A DNA stretch of 64,000 bases from Flavobacteriia bacterium (lineage in GTDB: Bacteria > Bacteroidota > Bacteroidia > Flavobacteriales_D > Crocinitomicaceae). Of this stretch, positions 47,946-56,300 are shown piece by piece. Below the pieces are notes generated by a model. The model was given only the letters and a program-made list of their open reading frames with translations. It had not been told where the DNA came from and did no database searches. The position numbers and the translations under genes are program-made. Positions within the stretch are counted from its first letter, which is position 1, and the number at the start of each line of letters is the position of its first letter. The DNA lies in NCBI GenBank assembly GCA_016183815.1, contig JACPDW010000036.1:37584-101583 (forward strand). The letters run 5' to 3'.

Positions 47946-48175
47946 ATTTTTTTAATTTAAATGTTATGCTCTTAAAACTAACAGAAATCTAAAAGGTTGC
48001 CTGAAAAGTTGAAAAAATAATTTTTTTCTCAATTATGTCATAAAATATGCCAAATAGTCAGACAATTTAACTCTTTAACTAAAATCGATTATCTTTTTGA
48101 CATATTTTATAGATTAAAATTGGATGGCATAACAATTGACAAAGAAAAAGAAACAACAAAGAAAATTTATTCAAA

Positions 48176-50077
48176 ATGGGAAAAATAATAGGAATCGACT
48201 TAGGAACAACCAACTCTTGTGTTTCTGTGATGGAAGGGAACGAGCCAGTGGTGATTGCTAATTCAGAAGGTAAAAGAACAACACCATCAATCGTAGCATT
48301 TGTTGAGGGTGGAGAAAGAAAGGTAGGTGATCCAGCAAAAAGACAAGCGATAACCAACCCAACTAAAACAATTTATTCTATCAAACGTTTCATGGGTACA
48401 TCCTATGATGAAATTAAGAAAGAAGCTGAAAGAGTAGCTTATGAGGTCGTTAAAGGAGAAAATAATACCCCAAAAGTTAAAATTGACGACAGAAATTACA
48501 CACCTCAAGAAATTTCAGCTATGATTCTTCAAAAAATGAAAAAAACTGCTGAGGATTACCTTGGTCATGAAGTATCAGAAGCCGTTGTAACTGTTCCTGC
48601 ATACTTTAATGACGCTCAACGTCAAGCAACAAAAGAAGCTGGCGAGATTGCAGGTTTGACTATTAAAAGAATTATCAATGAACCAACAGCCGCTGCTTTA
48701 GCGTATGGTTTAGATAAAAAAGGAATTGACCAAAAGATTGTAGTATTTGACTTTGGTGGAGGAACTCACGATGTATCTGTATTAGAACTTGGTGATGGAG
48801 TTTTTGAAGTATTATCAACTGATGGTGACACTCACTTAGGCGGAGATGATGTCGATCAAAAAATTATTGATTGGTTGGCAGATGAGTTTAAAAATGATGA
48901 AGGCATTGATTTAAGAAAAGATCCAATGGCACTTCAAAGATTAAAAGAAGCTGCAGAAAAAGCAAAAATCGAATTGTCCTCTACTCAAAGTTCCGAAATA
49001 AATCTTCCGTACATCATGCCTGTAAATGGCATTCCAAAACATTTGGTAAGAACTTTACAAAGATCAAAATTTGAACAATTAATTTCTGATATAGTTGAAA
49101 GAACCATCGCTCCTTGTCGTTCAGCTCTTAAAAATGCGGGTCTTTCTACTTCTGATATCAATGAAGTAATTTTAGTAGGGGGCTCTACAAGAATTCCAGT
49201 AATTCAAGATGCGGTAGAGAAATTTTTTGGTAAAGCCCCTTCAAAAGGTGTTAATCCAGACGAGGTAGTTGCTGTAGGGGCTGCTATTCAAGGTGGTGTA
49301 TTGACAGGTGAGGTAAAAGATGTGTTGTTATTAGATGTTATTCCTCTTTCTTTAGGTATTGAAACAATGGGTGGTGTATTTACTAAATTGATTGAAGCCA
49401 ATACAACTATTCCAACAAAAAAATCAGAAGTCTTTTCAACAGCATCGGATAATCAACCAAGCGTAGATATTCACGTGTTGCAAGGAGAAAGACCAATGGC
49501 AAATGACAACAAAACTTTAGGTCGTTTTCAATTAACCGATATTCCTCCAGCGCCTAGAGGTACACCTCAAATTGAAGTTACATTTGATATTGATGCCAAC
49601 GGAATTATGAATATTTCTGCAAAAGACAAAGGCACAGGGAAAAGTCAATCCATAAAAATTGAAGCATCCTCTGGATTAAGTGATGAGGAAATCAAAAGAA
49701 TGAAAGCAGAGGCAGAAGCAAATGCTGAAGTGGACAAAAAGAAAATGCAAGAAGTTGAAAAAATCAACAAAGCAGATTCTTTGATTTTCCAAACTGAACG
49801 TCAATTAAAAGAATACGGAGATAAAATTCCTGCAGATAAAAAACAACCTATCGAAGAGGCACTTGCTGAATTGAAAAGAGTTTTTGATGCAAAAGATACC
49901 GAAAACTTAGATCCAGCTATGGAAAAGCTTAATAACGTGTTTCAAGCAGCTTCCCAAGAAATGTACAATGCGTCTAACAGCCAGCCACAAGGTGAAGCAA
50001 ATCCAAACGATTCAAGTTCTACTTCATCTGACGAAGTAACTGATGTGGACTTTGAAGAAGTGAACGATAAAAAATAA
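48176..50077 (+). CDS. dnaK: Chaperone DnaK (Hsp70)
   Basis: ATP-dependent folding chaperone, 633 aa. The nucleotide-binding domain starts [15 protein letters not shown], the phosphate-2 motif is [14 protein letters not shown] (His replaces the commoner Phe or Tyr), and the substrate-binding domain and EEVNDKK-type acidic tail are complete. It is alone: no grpE or dnaJ is next to it. An AT-rich 230-bp region precedes it with no CIRCE element that I can see. A terminator follows directly. Confidence 0.98.
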   Translation: MGKIIGIDLGTTNSCVSVMEGNEPVVIANSEGKRTTPSIVAFVEGGERKVGDPAKRQAITNPTKTIYSIKRFMGTSYDEIKKEAERVAYEVVKGENNTPKVKIDDRNYTPQEISAMILQKMKKTAEDYLGHEVSEAVVTVPAYFNDAQRQATKEAGEIAGLTIKRIINEPTAAALAYGLDKKGIDQKIVVFDFGGGTHDVSVLELGDGVFEVLSTDGDTHLGGDDVDQKIIDWLADEFKNDEGIDLRKDPMALQRLKEAAEKAKIELSSTQSSEINLPYIMPVNGIPKHLVRTLQRSKFEQLISDIVERTIAPCRSALKNAGLSTSDINEVILVGGSTRIPVIQDAVEKFFGKAPSKGVNPDEVVAVGAAIQGGVLTGEVKDVLLLDVIPLSLGIETMGGVFTKLIEANTTIPTKKSEVFSTASDNQPSVDIHVLQGERPMANDNKTLGRFQLTDIPPAPRGTPQIEVTFDIDANGIMNISAKDKGTGKSQSIKIEASSGLSDEEIKRMKAEAEANAEVDKKKMQEVEKINKADSLIFQTERQLKEYGDKIPADKKQPIEEALAELKRVFDAKDTENLDPAMEKLNNVFQAASQEMYNASNSQPQGEANPNDSSSTSSDEVTDVDFEEVNDKK

Positions 50078-50100
50078 AAGTTAAAATTTAATATTAAACT

Positions 50101-50136
50101 AAAATCGTCTGTTAAAAAACAGACGATTTTTTTTTG
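50101..50136 (+). terminator. Terminator of dnaK
   Basis: Inverted repeat AAAATCGTCTGTT (50101-50113) and AACAGACGATTTT (50118-50130) around a 4-base loop, followed by more T residues: a rho-independent terminator 23 bp after the dnaK stop. Confidence 0.9.
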
Positions 50137-50156
50137 TTTTCAAACCCCTATCCTAT

Positions 50157-50304
50157 TAATAATATCGATTATACTTTCAATTCGGCTATCACCCTTTTGA
50201 AATATTTCCAAGTAATATCAGCATTTTTTAATCCCGATTTTATCGAGGAAAATTGTATAATTAAAAATAACTTTGGGTTATTTTATAATTACAATTGGTA
50301 TAAA
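50157..50304. repeat. Dispersed hairpin repeat, copy A
   Basis: One of three related non-coding elements. It begins TAATAATATCGATTATAC, has an internal inverted pair (TTTCAA / TTGAAA), then AAGTAATATCAGCAT, and ends with ATTACAATTGGTATAAA. It begins 20 bp after the dnaK terminator. The 475-bp gap 50078-50553 is filled by that terminator, this element and the 32-bp-pitch array. Confidence 0.6.
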
Positions 50305-50320
50305 GTGTAAAAAATCTAAG

Positions 50321-50505
50321 AAAGTCATTCCTAAAATGTGCAATAATAAAAAAAAGTGGTACATAAAATGTGAAGTATATTAAAAAAGTCGTTTCGAAAA
50401 CGTGCAATAAATTAAAAAAGACATTACGAAAATGTGCAATAATATTAAAAAGTTGTTCCTAAAACATGCAAAATTATAAAAAAGTCGTTCATAAAATGTG
50501 AAATA
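50321..50505. repeat. 32-bp-pitch repeat array upstream of ATPase 2 (6 copies)
   Basis: Core starts (AAAG) at 50321, 50353, 50385, 50417, 50449 and 50481: the pitch is exactly 32 bp. The consensus core is about AGTCGTTCCTAAAATGTGC followed by AAT and an AT-rich spacer of about 8 bp. The core has short inverted arms that change in step: CATT/AATG in copies 1 and 4, CGTT/AACG in copy 3, TGTT/AACA in copy 5. The array ends 14 bp before a -7 box of the ATPase gene. Confidence 0.9.
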
Positions 50506-50519
50506 TTAAAATTTATTAT

Positions 50520-50527
50520 TATTTTTG
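50520..50527 (+). promoter_or_regulatory. Promoter -7 box of ATPase 2
   Basis: TATTTTTG fits TAnnTTTG, 26 bp before the ATG at 50554 and directly after the sixth repeat copy, so the array covers the -33 region and upstream. Confidence 0.45.
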
Positions 50528-50553
50528 TATTTGATTTATAAGTATTTAAACCA

Positions 50554-51882
50554 ATGCAATTTAAAAGAACACAAATTGAAGCATTATTGAAATGGAAAAA
50601 AAGTAAAACTAGAAAACCATTAATACTCCAAGGTGCACGACAAGTCGGAAAAACATCATTAGTGAAAACCTTTGGAAAATTGTATTTTAAAGACATTGCT
50701 TATTTCAATTTTGAAGAGGAAATTCTTTTAAAAGAATTGTTTGAAAGCACAAAAAAAGTGGATATTTTAATCAAAGAATTGTCTGTAATTCATGGTAAAA
50801 AAATAGAAGAAGATACAACATTGATTTTTTTTGATGAAATTCAGGAGTGTAATAGTGCGTTAAATTCATTAAAATATTTTCACGAAAGTAAAAAGAAATA
50901 TGCTATAATTGGAGCGGGGTCATTGTTAGGAATTTCTTTAGGAAAACAAATTTCTTTTCCTGTTGGTCAGGTTGAGTTCCTAGATATTTATCCTTTGTCT
51001 TTTTTTGAAATATTAGACTCAACAAACAATAAACTATATAAGTATGCTAAAAAAATAAATACGATAGAGCCATTGACGGAATTGATGCATTCAAATTTTT
51101 TAAATGAATTTAAAAATTATTTTATTTCGGGTGGAATGCCAGAAGTGGCAAAAAAATTTACCCAAACATTAAGTATTAATGAAGCAGATAAAATTTTAAA
51201 ATCCATTTTAAAGTCATATAACCACGATTTTACTAAACATACAAATAAAATTGATGCTATTAAAATTGGATATATTTGGAATTCTATTCCTTCACAATTG
51301 GCAAAAGAAAACAAAAAGTTTATTTTCCAAACTTTAAAAAGTGGTGCAAGAGCAAGGGATTACGAATATTCATTAGAATGGTTAATTAAATCTGGCTTGT
51401 GTTATAAGGTAAATCTATGTAAAAAACCATTTTTACCACTTAAAATTTATGATGATTTGAGTGCTTTTAAAATGTATGTTCACGATATTGGTGTTTTAAG
51501 GGTTTTGAGTGGTTTAGAAGCCAACTTATATTTACAAAAACATGATTTTTTTACTGAATTTAAAGGCGATTTAATTGAAAATTTTGTTTTACAAAGTTTA
51601 AAGATTCAGTTTAGTAATGATTTACGCTATTGGACTTCTGAAGGGAAAGCAGAAATTGATTTTATTTTGCAATATCAACAAGAGATAATTCCTATTGAAG
51701 TGAAATCAGGAAAAAATACCCAATCTAAAAGCATGATCGTTTACAATAAAAAGTATCGACCTAAATTAAGAATTTGTTATTCAACAAAAAATTTAAGTTT
51801 TGAAAGTGGCTTATTAAATATCCCTTTATATTTAATAGATCGTAGCAAAGATTTTATTGATTTGATTTTATACCAATTGTAA
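50554..51882 (+). CDS. AAA_14/DUF4143 ATPase with PD-(D/E)xK-like C-terminus (ATPase 2)
   Basis: AAA+ protein of 442 residues. Walker A is GARQVGKT (27-34), Walker B LIFFDEIQ (90-97), sensor GAGSLLGI, then FPVGQVEFLDIYPLSFFE, typical of the family. The DUF4143 region ends with a clear nuclease-like motif, Asp369 and Glu382-x-Lys384 (AEIDFIL...PIEVKSGK). It is a distant homologue of ATPase 1, not a recent copy. It is flanked on both sides by 32-bp-pitch repeat arrays, and its last codons lie in a 17-bp sequence that is the inverse of the end of repeat copy A. Function unknown. Confidence 0.88.
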   Translation: MQFKRTQIEALLKWKKSKTRKPLILQGARQVGKTSLVKTFGKLYFKDIAYFNFEEEILLKELFESTKKVDILIKELSVIHGKKIEEDTTLIFFDEIQECNSALNSLKYFHESKKKYAIIGAGSLLGISLGKQISFPVGQVEFLDIYPLSFFEILDSTNNKLYKYAKKINTIEPLTELMHSNFLNEFKNYFISGGMPEVAKKFTQTLSINEADKILKSILKSYNHDFTKHTNKIDAIKIGYIWNSIPSQLAKENKKFIFQTLKSGARARDYEYSLEWLIKSGLCYKVNLCKKPFLPLKIYDDLSAFKMYVHDIGVLRVLSGLEANLYLQKHDFFTEFKGDLIENFVLQSLKIQFSNDLRYWTSEGKAEIDFILQYQQEIIPIEVKSGKNTQSKSMIVYNKKYRPKLRICYSTKNLSFESGLLNIPLYLIDRSKDFIDLILYQL

Positions 51883-51883
51883 T
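51867..51883. repeat. Inverted copy of the repeat-A end, overlapping the ATPase 2 stop
   Basis: TTTATACCAATTGTAAT is the exact reverse complement of ATTACAATTGGTATAAA at 50288-50304. It contains the stop codon (51880-51882). The pair brackets the upstream array and the ATPase gene. Confidence 0.8.
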
Positions 51884-51887
51884 AATA

Positions 51888-52040
51888 AAAGTCGTTCCGA
51901 AAACGTGCAAAAAACATAAAAAGACATTCGGAAAATGTGCAATTATATTAAAAAGTCGTTCCGAAAACGTGCAATTATTACAGAAAGTCGTTCTGAAAAT
52001 GTGCAAAATTTACAAAAAGTGGTTCTGAAAATGTGCAAAA
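51888..52040. repeat. 32-bp-pitch repeat array downstream of ATPase 2 (5 copies)
   Basis: Core starts (AAAG) at 51888, 51920, 51952, 51984 and 52016, again exactly 32 bp apart and in the same orientation as the upstream array. The best core is AGTCGTTCCGAAAACGTGC. Inverted arms are CGTT/AACG in copies 1 and 3 and CATT/AATG in copy 2; copies 4 and 5 have weaker arms. The sequence degenerates after 52041. It occupies the gap between the ATPase stop and the end of the YwqK-like gene on the other strand. Confidence 0.9.
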
Positions 52041-52060
52041 ATTATTAAATGTCTTTTATT

Positions 52061-52441
52061 TTAGTGACTTCCGACGACTTGATCGTTTTTATACAAAAGT
52101 GTTCTCGCTACTTTTCCATTTTGATCAAAATAAACTTGTTCTCCATTCAGGAGGTTGTTTTGGTAATTACTTTTCATTTTTATTTGACCAAGTGAATCGT
52201 AAATTGTCCAAACTCCTTCTCGTTTTCCTTTATGGTAATTCCCAACAATATTTTTTGCGCCATTTGGGTGGTACCACACCCATTGACCTTCATTCAAATT
52301 TTCAACAACTTCTCCTGTTCTTATAGGTTTTCCATTATTGTATTTCAAATCGTTTTTTTCTCGAGTAAAAAAATGAAACATTACCCAAGCCAAAACAATA
52401 CCTACAGCCAAAGCTTTATGAATACTATTGTAGTTATACAT
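52061..52441 (-). CDS. YwqK/MORN-variant repeat protein
   Basis: Small protein with one N-terminal membrane helix (about 9-24) and about four short MORN-variant repeats: GQWVWYHPNGAKNIVGNYHKGKREG, GVWTIYDSLGQIKMKSNY and GEQVYFDQNGKVARTLLY fit the pattern GxWxxYxxxGxxxxxxxY. Such repeats occur in proteins labelled as YwqK-type antitoxins and in many Bacteroidota surface proteins, but no toxin lies beside it. It is 2 bp after the moaCB gene on the same strand, so cotranscription is likely without a clear functional link. Confidence 0.65.
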   Translation of the reverse strand: MYNYNSIHKALAVGIVLAWVMFHFFTREKNDLKYNNGKPIRTGEVVENLNEGQWVWYHPNGAKNIVGNYHKGKREGVWTIYDSLGQIKMKSNYQNNLLNGEQVYFDQNGKVARTLLYKNDQVVGSH

Positions 52442-52443
52442 AA

Positions 52444-53361
52444 CTAATCTTCATGTTTTGTTCCTCTAAAAACTTTAAATACATGGAAAATAGCAGGAAA
52501 AACAGCATCAATTGATTCCGAAGCTCCTTTTGTTGAACCTGGAACGGCTAAAATTAATGATTTATCTTTTACGCCCGCAACACTTCTAGACAACATAGAT
52601 AATGGTGTTCTTTCTTGACCATATTGACGCATACTTTCTTCTATCCCTGGAATTCTTCTATCTAACATTGGAATTATAGCTTCTGGTGTGATGTCTCTGA
52701 TAGACAAACCTGTTCCTCCTGTAAAAATAATCAAATTTGTTTTAATTCCACAATGTTTTGTTACCAACTCTTGAATATCTTTTTTCTCATCAGGTATCAC
52801 CACATATTCAACAACTTCTACACCAAAGGAGATTAATTTTTCCTGAATACTTTTCCCAGCAAAATCTTCTTTTTGTCCAGCACTGATGGTGTCACTACAA
52901 ACCACAACGGCGGCTTTTAAGCCTAACTCTACGTATTTATTTTTCCAATCAGATTTGCCTCCTTTTTTGCTAATTAATTTAATGTTTTTAATTTCAATTC
53001 CTTTGTCAATAGGCTTAAGCATATCGTACATTGTCAATGCAATAACACTTGCTCCATGCATCGCTTCGACTTCAACTCCTGTTCTATAAATGCTTTTTAC
53101 TTCAATCTGTATGATGATTTCTAAATCTTGAATGTCATAAGTAACAGCAGTATATTCGATAGGTAATGGGTGACAATCAGGGATTACATCGGAAGTCTTT
53201 TTAACAGCAAATAGTCCCGCTGTTTTAGCCATTTCAAAAACATCACCTTTAGGTACTTTTTTATCAATAACTGCTTGGATGGTTTCCAATTTAGATACTT
53301 GTACACGGGCTTCTGCAATAGCTTGCCTTAATGAACTACTTTTATGTGTAATTTCTACCAT
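52444..53361 (-). CDS. moaCB: Bifunctional MoaC/MoaB molybdenum cofactor protein
   Basis: Fusion of two activities. The N-terminal part (about 1-150) is MoaC, cyclic pyranopterin monophosphate synthase, with DVIPDCHPLPI and VEVEAMHGASVIALTMYDM. The C-terminal part (about 155-305) is MoaB/Mog-like, which adenylylates molybdopterin, with IIFTGGTGLSIRDITPEAI and LPG-like LAVPGSTKGA. The MoaCB fusion is common in Bacteroidota. It lies in a run of Moco genes in one direction: moeA..modE-mobA-moaD-moeB-moaE-moaCB. Confidence 0.95.
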   Translation of the reverse strand: MVEITHKSSSLRQAIAEARVQVSKLETIQAVIDKKVPKGDVFEMAKTAGLFAVKKTSDVIPDCHPLPIEYTAVTYDIQDLEIIIQIEVKSIYRTGVEVEAMHGASVIALTMYDMLKPIDKGIEIKNIKLISKKGGKSDWKNKYVELGLKAAVVVCSDTISAGQKEDFAGKSIQEKLISFGVEVVEYVVIPDEKKDIQELVTKHCGIKTNLIIFTGGTGLSIRDITPEAIIPMLDRRIPGIEESMRQYGQERTPLSMLSRSVAGVKDKSLILAVPGSTKGASESIDAVFPAIFHVFKVFRGTKHED

Positions 53362-53364
53362 TTT

Positions 53365-53820
53365 TTAATCAAATTTATTTTCTTTCCAAACATATTCTTG
53401 ATTTTCAAAGATTTCTTTGCCAAAAACAGGGGCTTTTAATTTTATTTCTTCCACTACATATTCAATAGCTTGTAATGCTGATTTTCTATGTTTTGATGAT
53501 ACAAAAACAAACAAACAAATTTCACCTTTTTTGACAACTCCAATACTATGGTAAATGTGCATACAAGTCAATTCAAATTTAGAATATGCTTCTTCTCTAA
53601 TCTCATGAAATACTTTATTCGCCATTTCTTCATAAGCCGAATATTCTATTGCTTGAACTTTTTTTCCATCAATTTCGTCTTCTCTTACCTGACCTAAAAA
53701 AATTTGATGGGCTCCGATTCCTATTTTGCTTTGATGTTTAGCAATAGAATCAGCAATAAAATCAGGTATTATAGCTCCAGGTTTAAAACAATTTTTGTAT
53801 TTTATAGTATTATTTTCCAT
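53365..53820 (-). CDS. moaE: Molybdopterin synthase catalytic subunit MoaE
   Basis: Large subunit of molybdopterin synthase, which inserts dithiolene sulphur into cPMP using thiocarboxylated MoaD. Features visible are GAHQIFLGQVR, IEYSAYEEMA, HIYHSIGVVKKGEICLFVFVSSKHR and the Lys-rich KAPVFGKEIFE with WKEN near the end. The length of 151 aa is normal. It is one base away from moeB and 3 bp from moaCB, as in a tight operon. Confidence 0.95.
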   Translation of the reverse strand: MENNTIKYKNCFKPGAIIPDFIADSIAKHQSKIGIGAHQIFLGQVREDEIDGKKVQAIEYSAYEEMANKVFHEIREEAYSKFELTCMHIYHSIGVVKKGEICLFVFVSSKHRKSALQAIEYVVEEIKLKAPVFGKEIFENQEYVWKENKFD

Positions 53821-54897
53821 TTATATTAATTTTTCAACTACATTATTAAAGTGTATTATTCGATTGATTTCCATATGATTTTGTAAAATTACAGCAGCTT
53901 TTTTACTTCTAATTCCTGATTTACAGACACATACAATTACTTTATCTTTAGGTAGTTCATTTATTCTTTCTTCTAAATTGAATAGTGGAATTTCAAGCAC
54001 ATTTCTTTTGTTTAATTTAGGGAATTCTTCCTCATTTCTAACATCCAAAAGTATAAAATTTTCTTCATTCAACGACTCAATAGTATCAATTGATTTCCCA
54101 CTAAAATTTTCTGATTCACAAGAATAATCTTCTAATTGAACTCCGTTTTTTTGAAGAATATATTGATAATCAATATTTTTTCTATTGACTTTTATTTGGA
54201 CAGTTTTTTGATTCAAGGCATCGTAAAAAAGTATTTTTCCATTCAACAACTCTCCTATTTCTGTTATCAACTTGATACATTCCATAGCTTGAAATGTGCC
54301 TATTATTCCAGGTAATACACCTAATACGCCTGCTTCTGCACAATTTAATAAGTTGGCATTTTCAGGTGTTGAAGGAAAAACACAACGATAAGTGGGGCCA
54401 ATTTGATAATTAAACACACTCACTTGTCCATTAAACTGATCTATTGCACCATAAATCATTGGTTTGTCGCACAAAACACAAAAATCATTAATAAGATATC
54501 GGGTGGAAAAATTATCGGTACAATCTATTACAACATCATGTGAATTAAACAATTTCGAGGCATTGTCAATAGTTAAAAATTCTTCTACTACATCAACAAT
54601 AATATAAGGATTTGAACTTTTTAATTTATTTTGAGCTACTCGAACTTTCTTTTTTCCAATATCTTCAATACTATACAAAGTTTGTCGATGTAAATTATGA
54701 ACATTCACCACATCACCATCAACAATTGTAAGTTGACCTACACCAGCTGCAGCTAAATATTGTAAACAAGGACAAGCCAATCCGCCCGCACCTATCACTA
54801 AAACTTTGGATGATTTAAGCTTATTTTGTGCTTCTTCACCGAAATTATTTAGCTGTAAATGTCTTGAATAATATGCTTTTTCTTGCTCGTTTAACAT
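53821..54897 (-). CDS. moeB: MoeB-type adenylyltransferase with rhodanese domain
   Basis: Activates the MoaD C-terminus by adenylylation; the rhodanese domain may deliver sulphur. The ATP motif is VIGAGGLACPCLQYLAAAGVG, with the Arg/Asp set in NLHRQTLY and DCTDNFSTRY. Residues about 265-358 are rhodanese, with the catalytic Cys loop CKSGIRS. The usual structural zinc cysteines of MoeB are mostly missing: TYRCVFP has one Cys in place of CYRC, and the C-terminal CxxC is replaced by NIDYQY. A ThiF is less likely given moaD directly upstream. Confidence 0.9.
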   Translation of the reverse strand: MLNEQEKAYYSRHLQLNNFGEEAQNKLKSSKVLVIGAGGLACPCLQYLAAAGVGQLTIVDGDVVNVHNLHRQTLYSIEDIGKKKVRVAQNKLKSSNPYIIVDVVEEFLTIDNASKLFNSHDVVIDCTDNFSTRYLINDFCVLCDKPMIYGAIDQFNGQVSVFNYQIGPTYRCVFPSTPENANLLNCAEAGVLGVLPGIIGTFQAMECIKLITEIGELLNGKILFYDALNQKTVQIKVNRKNIDYQYILQKNGVQLEDYSCESENFSGKSIDTIESLNEENFILLDVRNEEEFPKLNKRNVLEIPLFNLEERINELPKDKVIVCVCKSGIRSKKAAVILQNHMEINRIIHFNNVVEKLI

Positions 54898-54915
54898 TGT
54901 TTTTTAGATTTATAT

Positions 54916-55155
54916 TTAACCACCAGCAAACGGAGGCATTAAAACCAATTCTTTAATTTCTTTGTCTGGAAAAACTTCAACAATTTCTAAGTCAACGGCA
55001 ACACAAAAAGGCAAAGCGTTTAATTGAGGGTATTTTTTTTTGAAATAATTTTTAACGTCTTCTCCAATAGACCAGTCTATCTGAATAATATCACTAGCTT
55101 TTCCTATCTTGTCGGCAAGTCCAGCAAAAAATTTTATGTCACACGTTTTTTCCAT
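54916..55155 (-). CDS. moaD: Molybdopterin synthase sulphur-carrier subunit MoaD
   Basis: Ubiquitin-like sulphur carrier of 79 residues. The C-terminus ends in the required double glycine (MPPFAGG), which is adenylylated by MoeB and then thiocarboxylated. The N-terminal IKFFAGLADKIG is typical. It sits between mobA (1-bp gap) and moeB (18-bp gap). Confidence 0.93.
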   Translation of the reverse strand: MEKTCDIKFFAGLADKIGKASDIIQIDWSIGEDVKNYFKKKYPQLNALPFCVAVDLEIVEVFPDKEIKELVLMPPFAGG

Positions 55156-55156
55156 T

Positions 55157-55753
55157 TTAATTTTGAATTGTTTCGTTTGTAATTTTTAAAAAATCAGCAG
55201 TTGTATTGATGTTAAATAATACTTTTTCAGGATTAAAAGAGGGTGACCATTTTTCATTTTCAATATGAATAACATTTGATTCAGTTACTTTCAATAAATC
55301 TTGAACTTTAAAGTTGTTGTTCTCAATTTGATTTTGGATATTGTCAACGATTTCTTTTTTAGCCACTGCAATTAATGGAAAAAAACCACCTTGAAAACAA
55401 ACTGTGGTGAATTGAAAAGGGTTATGGTATTCAAGTAATTTTGATAATAATTCAATGTTTACAAAAGGCGAATCGCAGGGTACAATAATATTTGTCTGAT
55501 TACTTGAAACTTTTAATGAACTATAAATCCCTCCAATTGGACCTAAATCAGAAATAATATCAGGACAAATTCTCCAATTTTTTTGTATTGAGATTTGAGT
55601 ATTGGAATTGACAATAATTTCGGAAGCACCCATTTTTTCAAATACCTCAGCAATATGATATACTAAGGTCTTATTATCAAGCAACAATTCGGCTTTATTT
55701 TTCCCCATTCGAGAACTTTTTCCTCCTGCTAATATGATTCCAGTAAAAGCCAT
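55157..55753 (-). CDS. mobA: Molybdenum cofactor guanylyltransferase MobA
   Basis: NTP-transferase that attaches GMP to the molybdenum cofactor, needed for DMSO-reductase-family enzymes. The nucleotide motif is IILAGGKSSRMGKNKAELLL, with the metal Asp in IIVPCDSPFVN. The length of 198 aa is normal. Its presence suggests that this organism makes bis-MGD enzymes such as nitrate or DMSO-type reductases; none is encoded in the window. It shares one base with the modE-like start. Confidence 0.93.
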   Translation of the reverse strand: MAFTGIILAGGKSSRMGKNKAELLLDNKTLVYHIAEVFEKMGASEIIVNSNTQISIQKNWRICPDIISDLGPIGGIYSSLKVSSNQTNIIVPCDSPFVNIELLSKLLEYHNPFQFTTVCFQGGFFPLIAVAKKEIVDNIQNQIENNNFKVQDLLKVTESNVIHIENEKWSPSFNPEKVLFNINTTADFLKITNETIQN

Positions 55754-56106
55754 TATGCGATTATATCTAGTTTTTGTAATTCGTTTTTTAAAAATTCTTG
55801 ATTAGAATCGATGATTGAATCATAGATGTTGATTAAACTTCTCCCTGTTTCACTCAAGCAAGAGCCACCACCATTTGTTCCACCAACAGAACCGATAACC
55901 AATGGAATTTTAAATTTTGAATTCATTGAAGAAACTAAACTCCATGCCTTTTTATACGACATTCCCATCTCTTTTGCTGCTTTTGAAATGGAACCATAAT
56001 GTTGAATATTTTTTAACAAAGTAATTCTTCCTTTTCCTAGAAAAGATTCATTGTTTGAGTTAATCCACACCCTACATTCAATTTGAAAAGCTTGTTGCTC
56101 ATCCAT
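55753..56106 (-). CDS. ModE-like winged-helix regulator (N-terminal domain only)
   Basis: LysR/ModE-type winged helix of 117 residues. The recognition region is QHYGSISKAAKEMGMSYKKAWSLVSSMN, followed by the Gly-rich VGGTNGGGSCLSETGR wing segment that is characteristic of ModE N-terminal domains. The C-terminal molybdate-binding Mop domains are absent, as in other short ModE-like proteins. It probably regulates molybdate or cofactor genes. It is the first gene of the run modE-mobA-moaD-moeB-moaE-moaCB. Confidence 0.85.
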   Translation of the reverse strand: MDEQQAFQIECRVWINSNNESFLGKGRITLLKNIQHYGSISKAAKEMGMSYKKAWSLVSSMNSKFKIPLVIGSVGGTNGGGSCLSETGRSLINIYDSIIDSNQEFLKNELQKLDIIA

Positions 56107-56122
56107 CGTTATTTATTTCAAG

Positions 56123-56258
56123 TAATAATACCGATTACACATTCAATATAGTTCAAATTCGGCGTTAACCTTTAGAACTATTTTCATGTAATATCGGCAT
56201 AAACCATTGTAAAATTGTAAAATATTTTTGGAAGATTTTTCAATTACAATTGGTATTA
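56123..56258. repeat. Dispersed hairpin repeat, copy B
   Basis: It starts TAATAATACCGATTACAC, contains the inverted pair ATAGTTC / GAACTAT, then GTAATATCGGCAT, and ends CAATTACAATTGGTATTAC. Start and end are related as inverted repeats (TAATACCgATT and AATTGGTATTA). It fills the 194-bp gap between the modE-like gene and moeA, so it separates moeA from the rest of the Moco run. Confidence 0.75.
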
Positions 56259-56300
56259 CGCAAAATAACGGCTTAAAATTTGTCTAAAATATGATTTAAA

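Noticed and set aside
47946..48175. CIRCE heat-shock operator before dnaK
   Set aside because: No inverted repeat of the CIRCE type was found in this 230-bp region.
48079..48357. Open frame on the minus strand overlapping dnaK
   Set aside because: It is antisense to conserved DnaK codons and has no recognisable protein features or promoter.
50321..52040. CRISPR array
   Set aside because: Repeats are degenerate and the AT-rich spacers are only about 8 bp. Pitch is 32 bp in total, and no cas genes are present.
52061..52441. Toxin-antitoxin pair with the YwqK-like protein as antitoxin
   Set aside because: No toxin-like partner is adjacent; the neighbour on the same strand is moaCB.
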